The notes below the pieces were generated by a model. The model was not told where the DNA came from and did no database searches. It was given only the letters and a program-made list of their open reading frames with translations. The position numbers and the translations under genes are program-made. A stretch of 64,000 nt of DNA, taken from contig NZ_SMBY01000001.1 in the NCBI RefSeq assembly GCF_004342665.1, positions 720,950 through 784,949 on the forward strand, read 5' to 3'. This DNA is from Samsonia erythrinae (GTDB lineage Bacteria > Pseudomonadota > Gammaproteobacteria > Enterobacterales > Enterobacteriaceae). This document shows positions 49,379-63,346 of the stretch, one piece after another. Each line of letters starts with the position of its first letter. Position 1 is the first letter of the stretch.

Positions 49379-49474
49379 CTACCTTTATTTTTTAACCGCA
49401 AGATAATGCCGAAAAACCGCCATTATGTAAAGAAGCGTTCACGTTTGAGGCGCTATTTACCCGGTTTTATCTCT

Positions 49475-50179
49475 TTATAGCGTGGGCGCGGGGAGGGGTT
49501 GCGGCAGCCAGCACCCCTCAGCGGCGGGAATATCACGGTACTGAGCAAGCTGTTGCAGGAAGTGCTCTCGCGGAATCTCACAGACGCCGAGTGACGCAGT
49601 ATGAGCGTTAATGACCTGACAATCAATCAGCTTACCCCCGTGGCGAGTGAAGTGCTGTTGAAATACCAGCAACGCGTATTTCGACGCGTTATCTGCGCGG
49701 CTGAACATGGATTCTCCACAAAATATGCTCCCTTGTTCAACGCCATAGAGCCCGCCAACCAGCGTCCCGTCCTGCCAGACTTCGACAGAATGGGCTTTTC
49801 CAGCCCGATGAAGCTGGCGATAGGCTGAAATAATGTCGGCGGTAATCCAGGTTCCGTCATGGTGTTCGTGAGCGCAGGCATGAATGACATCATCGAATAC
49901 CTGGTTCAACGTCGCCTGAAAAGGGTGACGTTTCAGAAACTTTTTCATACTACGGCTGAGGTGGAGCGCGTCGGGAAACAGCACCGCACGTGGGTTGGGG
50001 GACCACCATAAGATCGGTTCGCCGGGAGAAAACCAGGGGAAAATGCCCTGCCGATAAGCGATATTTAATCTGTCCACCGCAAGATCGCCGCCAATGGCCA
50101 GCAGGCCATTGGGTTCATCCAGCGCCAGGCTGGGGTCGGGAAACTGAAGCGATTGCGAGGATAGTTGATAGAGATTCAT
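49475..50179 (-). CDS. aat: Leucyl/phenylalanyl-tRNA-protein transferase
   Basis: A 234-residue enzyme (234 in E. coli) that attaches Leu or Phe from charged tRNA to proteins beginning with Arg or Lys, creating N-degrons recognised by ClpS-ClpAP, whose genes lie 1-3 kb away. Conserved [63 protein letters not shown]. It starts 27 bp after cydC, likely in the cydDC-aat unit. Confidence 0.97.
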   Translation of the reverse strand: MNLYQLSSQSLQFPDPSLALDEPNGLLAIGGDLAVDRLNIAYRQGIFPWFSPGEPILWWSPNPRAVLFPDALHLSRSMKKFLKRHPFQATLNQVFDDVIHACAHEHHDGTWITADIISAYRQLHRAGKAHSVEVWQDGTLVGGLYGVEQGSIFCGESMFSRADNASKYALLVFQQHFTRHGGKLIDCQVINAHTASLGVCEIPREHFLQQLAQYRDIPAAEGCWLPQPLPAPTL

Positions 50180-50206
50180 CTTGTTAAAGGTTATTTCCCA
50201 GCGTAT

Positions 50207-51934
50207 TCACGAAAGATGCTGGCGGAATTGCCAGTAACGCCCTTGCAGTGCCATTAGCGTTTCATGGCTGCCCTGTTCGATCACCTGTCCGTCGTCCATG
50301 ATACAGATCCGGTCCAGCGCGTCTAACCCGTAGAGTCGATGAGTAATGACAATCAACGTCTTGTCGGCACAGTGTTGACGCAGCCGTTGCAGAATGCGTT
50401 TTTCGGTTTCCGCATCTAACCCTTCCGTGGGCTCATCCAACAGAACGAGTGGGGCGTCATGCAATAAAGCGCGCGCCAGCGCGATACGGCGCTGTTCGCC
50501 GCCGGAGAGTTGGCGCCCGCCTTCTCCCAGCCATGCGTTCAATCCCTCATTTTCCAGCAGTTTTTCCAACCCGACCTGCTGCAAAATCTCCGTCAGCTTT
50601 TCATCCTGTACGTGTGGGGCCGCCAACAGCAGATTATCGCGCAGCGTGGCGCTGAAAATATGAACGCGCTGCGGCACTACGCTCATCATGGCGCGCAGGT
50701 CTTCTTCCCGCCAGTCGCGCAGGGGATGGCCGTTGAGGGTAATCTCACCCTGTTCATAATTCCATGCGCGGGTCAGCAACTGTAATAGCGTCGATTTACC
50801 ACACCCGGTACGCCCCAACAGCGCCAGATGCTCTCCTGGTTTAACGGATAGCGAAATATTTTTCAGCACGGGCTGTGGCTGGCCGGGATAGGTAAAACTG
50901 ACATCCGACAACTCAAGTGAAGCGTTGGGCGTGGGGGAGGGGCCATGCTCCGGAAAAGTCACCTCGACGGGCTGACGAAGGATTTGATCGACGCGGGCCG
51001 CGGAAGCAATCACATGTCCCATATGCTGGAAGGCTACGGTAACCGGCGCCAGCGCTTCAAACGCGGCAAGCGCAGCGAAGACGAACAGCGCGATCAGCGC
51101 CCCTGGCTGGGGATTGCCGCCAACGCCATCCGCTGCTAACCACAGGATCAGGCTAACCGTCAGTCCAGTGGAGAGAATCATCACGGCCTGAGACAGGCCT
51201 GTCAGATTAGCCTGCTGCCGTTGACGCAGCAGCCAGTTGATTTCCACCAGCGCCAATTGCTGACGGAAACGCGCCAGCGCGCCAAAAACGGTTAATTCCG
51301 CCTGCCCTTGTAGCCAGGTGGTCAGTTGAAGACGATATTGCGCACGCAGCGCGGTCAAATCCTGTCCGATGCCGCTGCCGGCACGATAGAAGAGAACCGG
51401 CAGGCACAGCAGCAACAGTAGCATGATGACGCAAAGCGTCAGGGCCAGCGAGGCATCGATAAAACTCAGGCCATAGCAAACGATAAGAATGACGGCGAGT
51501 GCGCTGACCATCGGCGAGATAACACGTAAATAGAGATGATCGAGCGTGTCAACATCCGCGACGAGCCGATTGAGGAGTTCAGCCTGTCGGAACTGCGCCA
51601 ATCCGCCGGGAGAGAGCGGCAAAATGCGCGAAAAAGTAAAAACGCGCAGGCGTTGCAGAACGCGAAACGTCGCATCGTGGCTGACGAGTCTTTCTCCATA
51701 ACGTCCGGCGGTACGGGCGATGGCTGCCCCCCGGACGCCCGCAGCCGGCAGCATATAGTTGAACGTCAGTAGACCGACCAGACCGGCCAGCGCCGCACCG
51801 GCCAGGAACCATCCGGACAGGGCGAGCAGACCGATGCTGGACAATAACGTAGCGATAGCAAGGACAATGCCTAGACTTAAGCGCCAGAAATGCTGGCGAT
51901 AGAGCGCCAGAAACGGTTTTAGCACCTTCATCAT
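50207..51934 (-). CDS. cydC: Heterodimeric ABC exporter CydC (cysteine/glutathione export, cytochrome bd assembly)
   Basis: A 575-residue half-transporter (573 in E. coli): six transmembrane helices (about 15-320) and an ATPase domain with Walker A GRTGCGKST, signature LSGGEQRRIALARA and Walker B LVLLDEPTEGLD. With CydD it exports cysteine and glutathione or supports haem delivery, and is required for cytochrome bd. Its ATG overlaps the cydD stop (ATGA), so the two are translationally coupled. Confidence 0.96.
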   Translation of the reverse strand: MMKVLKPFLALYRQHFWRLSLGIVLAIATLLSSIGLLALSGWFLAGAALAGLVGLLTFNYMLPAAGVRGAAIARTAGRYGERLVSHDATFRVLQRLRVFTFSRILPLSPGGLAQFRQAELLNRLVADVDTLDHLYLRVISPMVSALAVILIVCYGLSFIDASLALTLCVIMLLLLLCLPVLFYRAGSGIGQDLTALRAQYRLQLTTWLQGQAELTVFGALARFRQQLALVEINWLLRQRQQANLTGLSQAVMILSTGLTVSLILWLAADGVGGNPQPGALIALFVFAALAAFEALAPVTVAFQHMGHVIASAARVDQILRQPVEVTFPEHGPSPTPNASLELSDVSFTYPGQPQPVLKNISLSVKPGEHLALLGRTGCGKSTLLQLLTRAWNYEQGEITLNGHPLRDWREEDLRAMMSVVPQRVHIFSATLRDNLLLAAPHVQDEKLTEILQQVGLEKLLENEGLNAWLGEGGRQLSGGEQRRIALARALLHDAPLVLLDEPTEGLDAETEKRILQRLRQHCADKTLIVITHRLYGLDALDRICIMDDGQVIEQGSHETLMALQGRYWQFRQHLS

Positions 51935-53697
51935 AGCGCCCCCTGTCGTTGTGCCAGCAGCGCGGCAAAAGGACCGGTTGCCGCGCGGAGTGTTTGGTCA
52001 TCGCCCTGTTGAACTAACTGTCCTCCCTCCATTACCCAGATAGCATCATAGTCGGCGAGGTCGGTTAGCTGGTGTGTAACCAGTAGCGTTGTCTGGTGGC
52101 GGGCGGCTTCGTTCAGTGCGCTCATGACGCGCTCTTCGCTATGGGCATCCAGACTGGCGGACGGTTCATCCAGCAGCAGCAGGCGGCAAGGATGGATCAG
52201 CGCCCGGGCAACGGCAACGCGCTGTGCCTGCCCGACGGATAAACGGGCGGCGCCGTCGCCGATCGTCGTCTCCAGTCCTTGCGGCAACTGTGGCAGAAAT
52301 TCGTGTACATAGGCGCGCTCAATCGCCCGTTGCAATTCCATCGGGCTGGCCTGCGGGTTGCCAAGCAGTATATTGCTGCGTAGCGTTTGTTCCGGTAAAT
52401 GGGGGTTCTGACCGACCCAGCTCAGCTGGTTACGCCAGGATTCGGGCGATAGCGTATTGAGCTCCTGGCCGTTGACGGTTAGCGAACCACGGTAGGGCAG
52501 GAAACCCAGCAGCGTATTAAGAAGAGAGCTTTTCCCTGCGCCGCTGAGGCCAACCAGCGCGATGCGTTCACCGGCGCGGACCTCAAACGTTAGCGGCTGC
52601 GTCAGCGGCGTGCCATTCGGTGCGAGAACCACCAGATCTTCCGCCCGGATCGTAATCGCAGTGTCACTCTGGAATTCACGCGTGCCCAAGCCAACGCTTT
52701 CGCCTTCCTCGGTCAGAAAATTCACCAGCGATTCCGCCGCACCGATGGCTTGCGCTTTGGCATGATAAAAAGTGCCCAGATCGCGTAACGGCTGAAAGAA
52801 TTCCGGCGCCAGAATCAGGACAAGAAAACCGGCGAAGAGCGTTACGCCCATATCATAATGACCAAAATCCAGCTCGCCAAGATAGGAAAAACCGAAGTAA
52901 ACGGCGACCACGGCGATTGAAATTGACGCGAAGAATTCAAGGACGCCGGAAGAGAGGAAAGCCATGCGCAGGACTTCCATGGTCCGGCTGCGGAACGCCT
53001 CGGAAGCCTTGTGGATCTGAGAGACTTCAGCCTGGCCGCGATGAAACAGACGCAAGGTCTCCAGCCCGCGCAGACGGTCGAGAAAGTGTCCGCTCAGGCG
53101 TGCCAGCGCCAGAAAGTTGCGCCGGTTGGCATCTGCCGCGCCCATACCGACCAGCGCCATAAAGAGTGGGATCAGCGGCGCGGTCAGGAACAGAATCAGT
53201 CCTGCCGCCCAGTTAATCGGGAAAATCGAGATCAGAATCAGCAATGGAATGAGCGCCGCAAGATACATTTGCGGCAGGTAGCGAGAGTAGTAATCCTGCA
53301 TGTCTTCGACCTGCTCAAGAATCATTGTCGCCCAACTACCGGCGGGTTTCCCCTGGATCCAGGCGGGCCCGAGCTGCTGTAATTTATCCAGCACCAGTTT
53401 GCGAATTTGCTGTCGAACAGCTTGTCCACAGCGAAACCCGACGCGTTCACGCAACAGGCTATTGAATGCCCGCAGAATAAACGTGGCGACAAGCAGCAGA
53501 AACTGCGGAAGTAGGGATTCCCGCGGCGTATGGTCGACGATCAGGGCGTGAAGCAAGGTGGCTAACAGCCATGCCTGCGCCACAATGAACAGACCACTCA
53601 GGAAACCGAGCAACAGTGAAAGCCGTAGCCAACGCTGCGCCAGCTTACTCTGCTGTTTCAGCCAGGCGGCGAGTTCTTGTTGTCGGTTTTTTTTCAT
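51931..53697 (-). CDS. cydD: Heterodimeric ABC exporter CydD
   Basis: A 588-residue half-transporter (588 in E. coli) with six helices and an ATPase domain: Walker A GLSGAGKSS, signature LSVGQAQRVAVARA (an LSVGQ variant, as in the E. coli protein), Walker B LLLLDEPSASLD. Works with CydC. First gene of cydDC-aat. GGAAGAT/ATCTTCC arms (53733-53739 and 53771-53777) flank its probable promoter. Confidence 0.96.
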   Translation of the reverse strand: MKKNRQQELAAWLKQQSKLAQRWLRLSLLLGFLSGLFIVAQAWLLATLLHALIVDHTPRESLLPQFLLLVATFILRAFNSLLRERVGFRCGQAVRQQIRKLVLDKLQQLGPAWIQGKPAGSWATMILEQVEDMQDYYSRYLPQMYLAALIPLLILISIFPINWAAGLILFLTAPLIPLFMALVGMGAADANRRNFLALARLSGHFLDRLRGLETLRLFHRGQAEVSQIHKASEAFRSRTMEVLRMAFLSSGVLEFFASISIAVVAVYFGFSYLGELDFGHYDMGVTLFAGFLVLILAPEFFQPLRDLGTFYHAKAQAIGAAESLVNFLTEEGESVGLGTREFQSDTAITIRAEDLVVLAPNGTPLTQPLTFEVRAGERIALVGLSGAGKSSLLNTLLGFLPYRGSLTVNGQELNTLSPESWRNQLSWVGQNPHLPEQTLRSNILLGNPQASPMELQRAIERAYVHEFLPQLPQGLETTIGDGAARLSVGQAQRVAVARALIHPCRLLLLDEPSASLDAHSEERVMSALNEAARHQTTLLVTHQLTDLADYDAIWVMEGGQLVQQGDDQTLRAATGPFAALLAQRQGAL

Positions 53698-53873
53698 CGG
53701 GTGGCCATTTATGTCGCAGAAATAGGTTTAATGGAAGATTACGTTTATATAACTGTTAGTTAACAAAATTATCTTCCCTTAGGCAGAATGCAGCCATGTT
53801 ACCGCGACAGAAGCGTACTGCAAGTGAAAAGGAGAGGAGAAATCAGTGGGACGATCAATTTTTGTGTAGCGGC

Positions 53874-53905
53874 AGGGGAAAACGGAGCGGCGTTAGCCAC
53901 TCCGT
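53874..53905 (-). terminator. Probable trxB terminator
   Basis: On the minus strand CGGAGTGGC-TAAC-GCCGCTCCG (one G-T mismatch) followed by TTTTCCCC, 11 bp beyond the trxB stop. Confidence 0.65.
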
Positions 53906-53915
53906 GAATAAAGCA

Positions 53916-55451
<1,536 letters not shown>

Positions 55452-55946
55452 ATGGTGGACATTAAAAAACGGCCAGGAAAAGATCTCGATCGTATTGATC
55501 GTAACATCCTGAATGAATTGCAAAAAGATGGGCGTATTTCCAATGTAGAGCTTTCCAAACGGGTCGGGCTGTCGCCGACGCCTTGTCTGGAGCGTGTGCG
55601 TCGTCTGGAAAGACAAGGGTTCATTAATGGCTATACCGCACTGTTGAACCCGCATTACCTCGATGCATCGTTGCTGGTGTTTGTCGAAATAACGTTAAAC
55701 CGCGGGGCGCCCGATGTGTTTGAACAGTTCAACTCCGCAGTGCAGAAGCTGGAAGAAATCCAGGAGTGCCATCTGGTTTCAGGGGATTTTGACTATCTGC
55801 TGAAAACGCGTGTACCGGATATGTCCGCTTATCGTAAGCTGCTGGGCGAAACGCTGTTGCGTCTGCCGGGCGTCAACGATACCCGTACCTATGTGGTCAT
55901 GGAAGAGGTGAAGCAAAGTAACCGTCTGGTTATCAAGACCCGATGA
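55452..55946 (+). CDS. lrp: Leucine-responsive regulatory protein
   Basis: A 164-residue global regulator (164 in E. coli), nearly identical, with a helix-turn-helix (about 15-60, GRISNVELSKRVGLSPTPCLERVRRLE) and a C-terminal RAM ligand-binding domain. It senses leucine and controls amino-acid metabolism, fimbriae and transport. The region after it holds a terminator-like hairpin and the LexA box of ftsK. Confidence 0.99.
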   Translation: MVDIKKRPGKDLDRIDRNILNELQKDGRISNVELSKRVGLSPTPCLERVRRLERQGFINGYTALLNPHYLDASLLVFVEITLNRGAPDVFEQFNSAVQKLEEIQECHLVSGDFDYLLKTRVPDMSAYRKLLGETLLRLPGVNDTRTYVVMEEVKQSNRLVIKTR

Positions 55947-55984
55947 ACGTGTGGGTGCAAAACCCGATAAATTCAGCTACACTC

Positions 55985-56000
55985 CTGTGAATTTATACAG
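55985..56000. promoter_or_regulatory. LexA (SOS) box upstream of ftsK
   Basis: CTGTGAATTTATACAG: a full CTGT-N8-ACAG LexA box with an A/T-rich centre, 62 bp before the ftsK start. In E. coli ftsK is SOS-inducible from the dinH promoter at this same location. Confidence 0.88.
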
Positions 56001-56004
56001 TTTC

Positions 56005-56030
56005 AGCGCCGGGGTTTTCTCGGCGCTTTG
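56005..56030 (+). terminator. Hairpin after lrp
   Basis: AGCGCCG-N9-CGGCGCT (56005-56027) followed by TTG. Seven perfect pairs, but a short U tract. It lies downstream of the LexA box, so transcripts from a LexA-controlled promoter starting before it would have to pass through it. Confidence 0.5.
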
Positions 56031-56062
56031 TCATAAACCTTTACAGGCCCCTGGAGAGACTC

Positions 56063-59000
56063 TTGAGCCAGGAATATACAGAAGATAAAGACGTTACCCT
56101 GAAAAAACTCAGCGGGACGCGTCGCTTGTTTGAAGCGATTTTGATCGTTGTGGCCCTTATCGCTGTTTATCTCAGTGTTGCGTTACTGAGCTTCAGTCCT
56201 TCCGATCCCAGTTGGTCACAGACGGCGTGGCATGAACCTATCCACAACCTTGGCGGCGTGGCGGGCGCCTGGCTGGCCGATACGTTGTTCTTTGTTTTCG
56301 GGGTATTGGCTTATGCCATCCCGCCGATCATGTTATCCCTTTGCTGGGCGGCTTTTCGTCACCGGGATAACCGCCAGACAATCGATTATTTTACTTTTTC
56401 ACTTCGTCTGATCGGGGCATTGGCGCTAATCCTGACCTCGTGCGGACTGGCCGCGTTAAATATTGACGATCTCTACTATTTTGCGTCCGGCGGCGTGCTG
56501 GGAAGCCTGTTGAGCAGCTCAATGATCCCGCGTTTTAACAGTATGGGCGCAACATTGATCCTGCTGTGTGTCTGGGGTGCGGGGTTAACGTTGTTTACCG
56601 GCTGGTCATGGTTAACGATTGCCGAGAAAATCGGCGCCGGCGTGCTGGGCTGTCTGACGTTTATGTCAAATCGCTCGCGCCGTGATGAGGCGTACCGTGA
56701 TGAAGAATATCGTGAAGCGGAGACGCGCGATGGGGCTCTCCCATTGAGCGAGCCGGACGCCGACGCGTCCGATGCGATACGGGCGCAACGACAACACGAC
56801 GATGATGATGTTTTATTCTCCGCGCCTTCAGTTTCTGATGTCGTAAACGGCGTGGCGGAAGTCGACAAGGTTCAGGATGCCGTTGCTGAACATGCGCCGG
56901 TTTCTGCATCGCCGGCATCCTCTTCTACGATGCCAGCGACGGGCTCGGCATTACCTGATGTGGAAGCTCCTGTCCCATCGCCTGCTGTGACTTCGCCTAC
57001 CGTGGCTTCCGCCATTGATTCGGCGCCGTCGCTGAATCCGCCGCTGTATTCGTTTGAAATTCCCGAATCGTTCCCTCCAACGTCGGATACCGTTCCGCCT
57101 CAGGCTCACGAGACTGATACTTACGCGCCTGATAGCAGCAGTTCGGCGCCGCCGATTGCGCCGTTTTCTCAATCTGCACACGATGCGGGCTTCAATGCAG
57201 GCAACACCTTTACGCCAGCGTTTAGCGCCGACGCGGATGATAACCCGCAGGTGAAGCGCGGTGTCGGTCCGGAACTGCCGCGCCCTAATCCCGTTCGTAT
57301 TCCCACTCGCCGAGAACTGGCGTCGTATGGAATCAAACTGCCATCCCAGCGCTTGGCTGAGGAGCAGGCTAGGCAACAGGCGCAGAACGGCGACGCTGAC
57401 ACTGCATTGGAACGCGAGACATATCAGGAAGAAACCGCGGAAGATATCGCCCGGCAGGAGGCAGCGTTGCAACAGGCCTATCTGGCGCAGCAGCGTCAGC
57501 GCTATGGCGATGATTATCCGCTTCAGGAAGACGATGACGATGCGCTTTTGCAGGCTCAGCTAGCCAGAGAGTTTGCCGAACAGCAGCAGTCGCGTTATGG
57601 CGACAGTGAGGTTGACAATGGCGAAGAAATGCCGGCACAAATGGCGCCGCCAGATCCTGCCGTAACCCGTCCGCAGCCTTCCGCTCATTCCGGCGCGTTG
57701 CATAATGCTTTTTCTCCGACATCGTTCCACGCTGATAATGAGCGCGAGCCAGTTCCTGCTTACCTTGAGCCGATCTATTCGCCGCCGGTTTCTGAAGAGG
57801 CGCCCGATTTACCGCCCATGCGCGCAGGTGAACACGGGGAAGATGAATACACGCCGGCAGCGTTTGGCCAACAGGCGCCACCCGTTCCTGCTGAAAATAC
57901 GCCCCGGGAAAATGCGGCGCCTGCTCATCATCCGGCAATGGACGGGCTGATTCACCCATTCCTGATACGCAATGAACAGCCGCTACAGAAACCCACGACG
58001 CCGCTGCCAACGCTGGATCTGCTGACTCCGCCGCCAGCCAGTGAAGCGCCCGTGGATAATTTCGCGCTGGAACAGACTGCGCGGCTGATTGAGGCTCGTC
58101 TTGCCGATTTCCGGGTAAAAGCGGATGTCGTCGATCATTCTCCTGGTCCGGTCATTACCCGCTTTGAACTGGATCTGGCGCCGGGCGTGAAAGCCGCGCG
58201 TATTTCGAATCTGTCGCGCGATCTGGCTCGTTCTCTGTCAGTCGTTGCAGTACGTATTGTCGAGGTCATCCCGGGGAAACCCTATGTCGGCCTGGAATTG
58301 CCGAATGCGCATCGTCAGACGGTGTATCTGCGGGAAGTGCTGGACTGCGACAAATTCCGCGATAACGCGTCGCCTCTGGCAATCGTGTTGGGCAAAGATA
58401 TTGCCGGCGAACCCGTCGTTGCCGATCTGGCGAAGATGCCGCACCTGCTGGTCGCCGGTACGACAGGCTCCGGTAAGTCGGTCGGCGTGAATGCCATGAT
58501 CATCAGCATGCTGTATAAAGCAACGCCGGAAGACGTCCGTTTCATTATGATCGACCCGAAAATGCTGGAACTTTCGGTGTACGAAGGCATCCCGCATTTG
58601 CTGACGGAGGTCGTGACCGACATGAAGGATGCGGCGAACGCGCTGCGCTGGTGTGTCGGTGAAATGGAGCGTCGCTACAAGCTGATGTCGGCGCTTGGGG
58701 TGCGTAATCTGGCGGGCTATAACGAGCGGGTGATGGCGGCGAATGCAATGGGTCGACCCATTCCCGATCCGTTTTGGAAGCCGGGCGATAGCATGGACAT
58801 GACGCCGCCGGTGTTGGAAAAACTGCCTTATATTGTCGTCATGGTCGACGAATTTGCCGATCTCATGATGGCGGTGGGGAAAAAGGTCGAAGAGTTGATT
58901 GCCCGACTGGCGCAAAAGGCGAGGGCCGCTGGGATCCATCTGGTACTGGCCACACAGCGTCCTTCCGTTGATGTTATCACCGGTTTGATCAAAGCGAACA

Positions 59001-59479
59001 TCCCGACGCGCATTGCGTTCACGGTTTCCAGTAAGATTGATTCGCGGACTATCCTTGATCAGGGTGGGGCTGAATCACTACTGGGGATGGGTGACATGTT
59101 GTATATGGCGCCTAACTCCTCAATCCCTGTCCGTGTTCATGGCGCATTTGTACGCGATGAAGAAGTACATGCTGTGGTTCAGGATTGGAAAGCGCGTGGT
59201 CGCCCCCAATATATCGATAATATTGTCAGTGGAGGGGATGATGCGGAAGGCGGTAGCCTTGGTCTTGATGGCGATGAGGAGCTCGATCCGTTATTCGATC
59301 AGGCTGTAGAGTTCGTCGTTGATAAACGTCGGGCGTCGATTTCCGGCGTACAACGCCAGTTCCGCATCGGCTATAACCGCGCCGCGCGAATAGTAGAACA
59401 AATGGAAGCGCAAGGTATTGTGAGCTCGCCGGGCCACAATGGCAATCGCGAGGTGTTAGCGCCACCGCCGATGGAATAA
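56063..59479 (+). CDS. ftsK: DNA translocase FtsK
   Basis: A 1138-residue divisome protein. The N-terminal membrane domain has about four helices (about 25-200), a Pro/Gln/Ala/Ser-rich linker (about 200-660) follows, then the RecA-like motor with Walker [13 protein letters not shown] (about 799) and the C-terminal gamma winged helix ([21 protein letters not shown]) that reads KOPS and activates XerCD at dif. The start is TTG at 56063 after GGAG, as in E. coli. It is about 190 residues shorter than E. coli FtsK (1329), all in the linker. Confidence 0.97.
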   Translation: MSQEYTEDKDVTLKKLSGTRRLFEAILIVVALIAVYLSVALLSFSPSDPSWSQTAWHEPIHNLGGVAGAWLADTLFFVFGVLAYAIPPIMLSLCWAAFRHRDNRQTIDYFTFSLRLIGALALILTSCGLAALNIDDLYYFASGGVLGSLLSSSMIPRFNSMGATLILLCVWGAGLTLFTGWSWLTIAEKIGAGVLGCLTFMSNRSRRDEAYRDEEYREAETRDGALPLSEPDADASDAIRAQRQHDDDDVLFSAPSVSDVVNGVAEVDKVQDAVAEHAPVSASPASSSTMPATGSALPDVEAPVPSPAVTSPTVASAIDSAPSLNPPLYSFEIPESFPPTSDTVPPQAHETDTYAPDSSSSAPPIAPFSQSAHDAGFNAGNTFTPAFSADADDNPQVKRGVGPELPRPNPVRIPTRRELASYGIKLPSQRLAEEQARQQAQNGDADTALERETYQEETAEDIARQEAALQQAYLAQQRQRYGDDYPLQEDDDDALLQAQLAREFAEQQQSRYGDSEVDNGEEMPAQMAPPDPAVTRPQPSAHSGALHNAFSPTSFHADNEREPVPAYLEPIYSPPVSEEAPDLPPMRAGEHGEDEYTPAAFGQQAPPVPAENTPRENAAPAHHPAMDGLIHPFLIRNEQPLQKPTTPLPTLDLLTPPPASEAPVDNFALEQTARLIEARLADFRVKADVVDHSPGPVITRFELDLAPGVKAARISNLSRDLARSLSVVAVRIVEVIPGKPYVGLELPNAHRQTVYLREVLDCDKFRDNASPLAIVLGKDIAGEPVVADLAKMPHLLVAGTTGSGKSVGVNAMIISMLYKATPEDVRFIMIDPKMLELSVYEGIPHLLTEVVTDMKDAANALRWCVGEMERRYKLMSALGVRNLAGYNERVMAANAMGRPIPDPFWKPGDSMDMTPPVLEKLPYIVVMVDEFADLMMAVGKKVEELIARLAQKARAAGIHLVLATQRPSVDVITGLIKANIPTRIAFTVSSKIDSRTILDQGGAESLLGMGDMLYMAPNSSIPVRVHGAFVRDEEVHAVVQDWKARGRPQYIDNIVSGGDDAEGGSLGLDGDEELDPLFDQAVEFVVDKRRASISGVQRQFRIGYNRAARIVEQMEAQGIVSSPGHNGNREVLAPPPME

Positions 59480-59509
59480 CAGCATCGCGTGAGTTGAAAG
59501 GATTTCTGG

Positions 59510-59535
59510 ATAAGGGCTGCGCAGGCAGCCCTTAT
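59510..59535 (+). terminator. Hairpin downstream of ftsK
   Basis: ATAAGGGCTGC, loop GCAG, GCAGCCCTTAT: 11 perfect pairs, 30 bp after the ftsK stop. No U run follows (GCAAAG), so termination may be partial and lolA could receive read-through. Confidence 0.55.
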
Positions 59536-59677
59536 GCAAAGAAGCGTAAACGTGGTGATAAGCAGATAATTCGTCTATCGCCGTCCGCACGGGGTCAGAT
59601 AACATAGGCTCAATACCGAGAGCCGGAACCCGATGCGATAAGGCTCATTATATTAGTAAATTCAAAGGATTACGCAT

Positions 59678-60289
59678 ATGAGGAAATGGTTGGTTGTCAG
59701 TTGCCTGATTGCGGGCGTCACTTCAACCGCGGCTTATGCGGATGCGGCAAAAGATTTGCAGGGTCGTCTCAGTAAAGTGAACAGTTTCCATGCCAGTTTC
59801 AGCCAAACCGTTACCAGCGCCGATGGCGTTGCGGTGCAGGAAGGCGAGGGGGAACTGTGGCTGAAACGCCCTAATTTATTTAACTGGAAAACCACATCAC
59901 CGGATGAGAGCGTGCTGATCTCTGACGGTAAAACGCTCTGGTTTTACAATCCGTTCGTCGAGCAAGTCACCGCGACCTGGTTGAAGGATGCGACAGGGAA
60001 TACGCCGTTCATCCTCATTACCCGTAACGATGCCAGCGACTGGAAGAAGTATGATGTGCGGCAGAAGGGGGATGATTTTGAACTGACGCCGAAGACAGCG
60101 AGCGGCAATCTGAAGCAGTTTGCCATTAACGTGACGGCCAGCGGGACGATCAGGCAATTTACTGCCACCGAACAAGATGGGCAGCGCAGTACTTATGTGT
60201 TGAAAAATCAACAGAACGGCGCGGTAGATTCCACACGATTCACGTTCACACCGCCGCAAGGCGTCACACTGGACGATCAGCGTCAGTGA
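59678..60289 (+). CDS. lolA: Outer-membrane lipoprotein carrier protein LolA
   Basis: A periplasmic chaperone, 203 residues (203 in E. coli), that accepts lipoproteins from LolCDE and delivers them to LolB. The signal peptide ends at about residue 21 (TSTAAYA then DAAKD). Conserved ...[21 protein letters not shown] and WYNPF-type [15 protein letters not shown]. rarA begins 7 bp after its stop. Confidence 0.97.
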   Translation: MRKWLVVSCLIAGVTSTAAYADAAKDLQGRLSKVNSFHASFSQTVTSADGVAVQEGEGELWLKRPNLFNWKTTSPDESVLISDGKTLWFYNPFVEQVTATWLKDATGNTPFILITRNDASDWKKYDVRQKGDDFELTPKTASGNLKQFAINVTASGTIRQFTATEQDGQRSTYVLKNQQNGAVDSTRFTFTPPQGVTLDDQRQ

Positions 60290-60296
60290 GGCAAAA

Positions 60297-61640
60297 GTGA
60301 GTAATTTGTCGCTTGATTTTTCGCATAACGAATTTCAACCGCTGGCTGCCCGCATGCGGCCAGCGACACTGGCGCAGTATATTGGTCAACAACACCTGCT
60401 CGGTGCCGGTAAACCGTTACCACGCGCGATCGAAGCGGGGCAATTGCACTCAATGATTCTCTGGGGGCCGCCCGGAACAGGAAAAACCACGCTGGCAGAA
60501 CTGATTGCCCATTATGGTCAGGCCGATGTGGAACGAATTTCAGCGGTGACATCCGGTGTTAAAGAGATTCGTGAAGCGATCGAACGCGCGCGACAGAATC
60601 GCCATGCCGGGCGGCGCACCATTTTGTTTGTCGATGAAGTTCACCGCTTCAATAAAAGCCAGCAGGATGCCTTTCTGCCGCATATTGAAGACGGGACGAT
60701 CACCTTCATCGGCGCGACGACGGAAAATCCTTCTTTTGAACTTAATGCCGCGTTGCTGTCGCGCGCTCGCGTTTATCTGTTGAAGGCGCTGACGACAGAA
60801 GACATTGAACAGGTCTTGCAGCAGGCGATGAACGACAGTGAACGTGGGTATGGTGGGCAAAACATTGTGCTGTCTGCTGAAACTGGACGGATGTTGGCTG
60901 AACTGGTTAATGGCGACGCCAGACGGGCGCTGAACAGTCTGGAAATGATGGCGGATATGGCTGAAGTCGATGCTCAGGGGCAGCGCGTATTGACGCCGGC
61001 GCTTCTTAAAGAGGTTGCCGGCGAACGCAGCGCCCGTTTTGATAACAAAGGCGATCGCTATTACGACTTGATTTCCGCGTTGCATAAATCCGTGCGAGGT
61101 TCCGCGCCGGACGCGGCGCTGTACTGGTACGCGCGTATTATCACCGCCGGCGGCGACCCACTGTATGTCGCCCGACGTTTGCTGGCGATTGCTTCGGAAG
61201 ATGTCGGCAATGCCGATCCGCGGGCAATGCAGATCGCGATTGCGGCCTGGGATTGCTTTACCCGCGTTGGTCCGGCAGAAGGGGAGCGCGCTATCGCGCA
61301 GGCGATTATTTATCTCGCCTGCGCGCCTAAGAGCAATGCGGTGTATAGCGCATTTAAGGCGGCGATGCAGGATGCACGAGAGAAACCGGATTATGATGTC
61401 CCTGAGCATTTACGCAATGCGCCTACCCGTTTGATGAAAGAAATGGGGCTTGGGGCGGAGTACCGTTATGCTCACAATGAACCTCATGCCTATGCGGCGG
61501 GAGAGAACTATTTTCCGCCGGAAATGGCTGATACGCATTATTATTTACCCACATCTCGCGGCCTTGAGGGGAAAATTGGCGAAAAGCTCGCCTGGCTCGC
61601 CGCTCAGGATCAAAATAGCCCGACAAAACGCTATCGTTGA
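60297..61640 (+). CDS. rarA: Replication-associated recombination protein A
   Basis: A 447-residue AAA+ ATPase (447 in E. coli; also MgsA), related to clamp loaders and eukaryotic WRNIP1, acting at stalled forks and binding SSB. Walker A is GPPGTGKTT, Walker B is [10 protein letters not shown], sensor 1 is [12 protein letters not shown], and the C-terminal tetramerisation region includes YHSAV-like [24 protein letters not shown] start at 60297 follows lolA by 7 bp, so the pair is co-transcribed. Confidence 0.97.
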   Translation: MSNLSLDFSHNEFQPLAARMRPATLAQYIGQQHLLGAGKPLPRAIEAGQLHSMILWGPPGTGKTTLAELIAHYGQADVERISAVTSGVKEIREAIERARQNRHAGRRTILFVDEVHRFNKSQQDAFLPHIEDGTITFIGATTENPSFELNAALLSRARVYLLKALTTEDIEQVLQQAMNDSERGYGGQNIVLSAETGRMLAELVNGDARRALNSLEMMADMAEVDAQGQRVLTPALLKEVAGERSARFDNKGDRYYDLISALHKSVRGSAPDAALYWYARIITAGGDPLYVARRLLAIASEDVGNADPRAMQIAIAAWDCFTRVGPAEGERAIAQAIIYLACAPKSNAVYSAFKAAMQDAREKPDYDVPEHLRNAPTRLMKEMGLGAEYRYAHNEPHAYAAGENYFPPEMADTHYYLPTSRGLEGKIGEKLAWLAAQDQNSPTKRYR

Positions 61641-61692
61641 ACTAAGCGTTGCGGTAAGGTTATCGGGATATTTTCTGAAGCCGGCAGCATAA

Positions 61693-63039
<1,347 letters not shown>

Positions 63040-63055
63040 TCTTGTTTATCTGCAT

Positions 63056-63079
63056 AAAGCGCCTGAGGGCGCTTTTTTT
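63056..63079 (+). terminator. Terminator of serS
   Basis: AAAGCGCC, TGAG, GGCGCTTT, then TTTT: eight perfect pairs plus a U tract, 16 bp after the stop. Confidence 0.94.
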
Positions 63080-63346
63080 ACGCCGTTCGTTCGGTAATAT
63101 TTTTTCATCGTAAAGATGAGGAATTACGTCAGACGCTACGGGGTATTTAAGCTTGAATTGGTTAAAAATCAGTTGAATAGCCATTTTATCCTTTCAGCCC
63201 CCATCAGCGTCATATTGTGATTGATTAATTCTTTCAATCCATGATTTGGCAAGTGACTTTTAGCGCGTTCTACCCCGATTGACTTTTGTACACACAGTGG
63301 CATGATGCGCTCACTTTTCCCCTGTTGTTTGGTTATCCACTTCACT
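63080..63346. other. Region between serS and ycaD
   Basis: AT-rich, no gene recognised. TTGACT (63279-63284), 16 bases, CATGAT (63301-63306) is a moderate sigma-70 candidate for ycaD, about 35 bp before its start. Confidence 0.4.
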
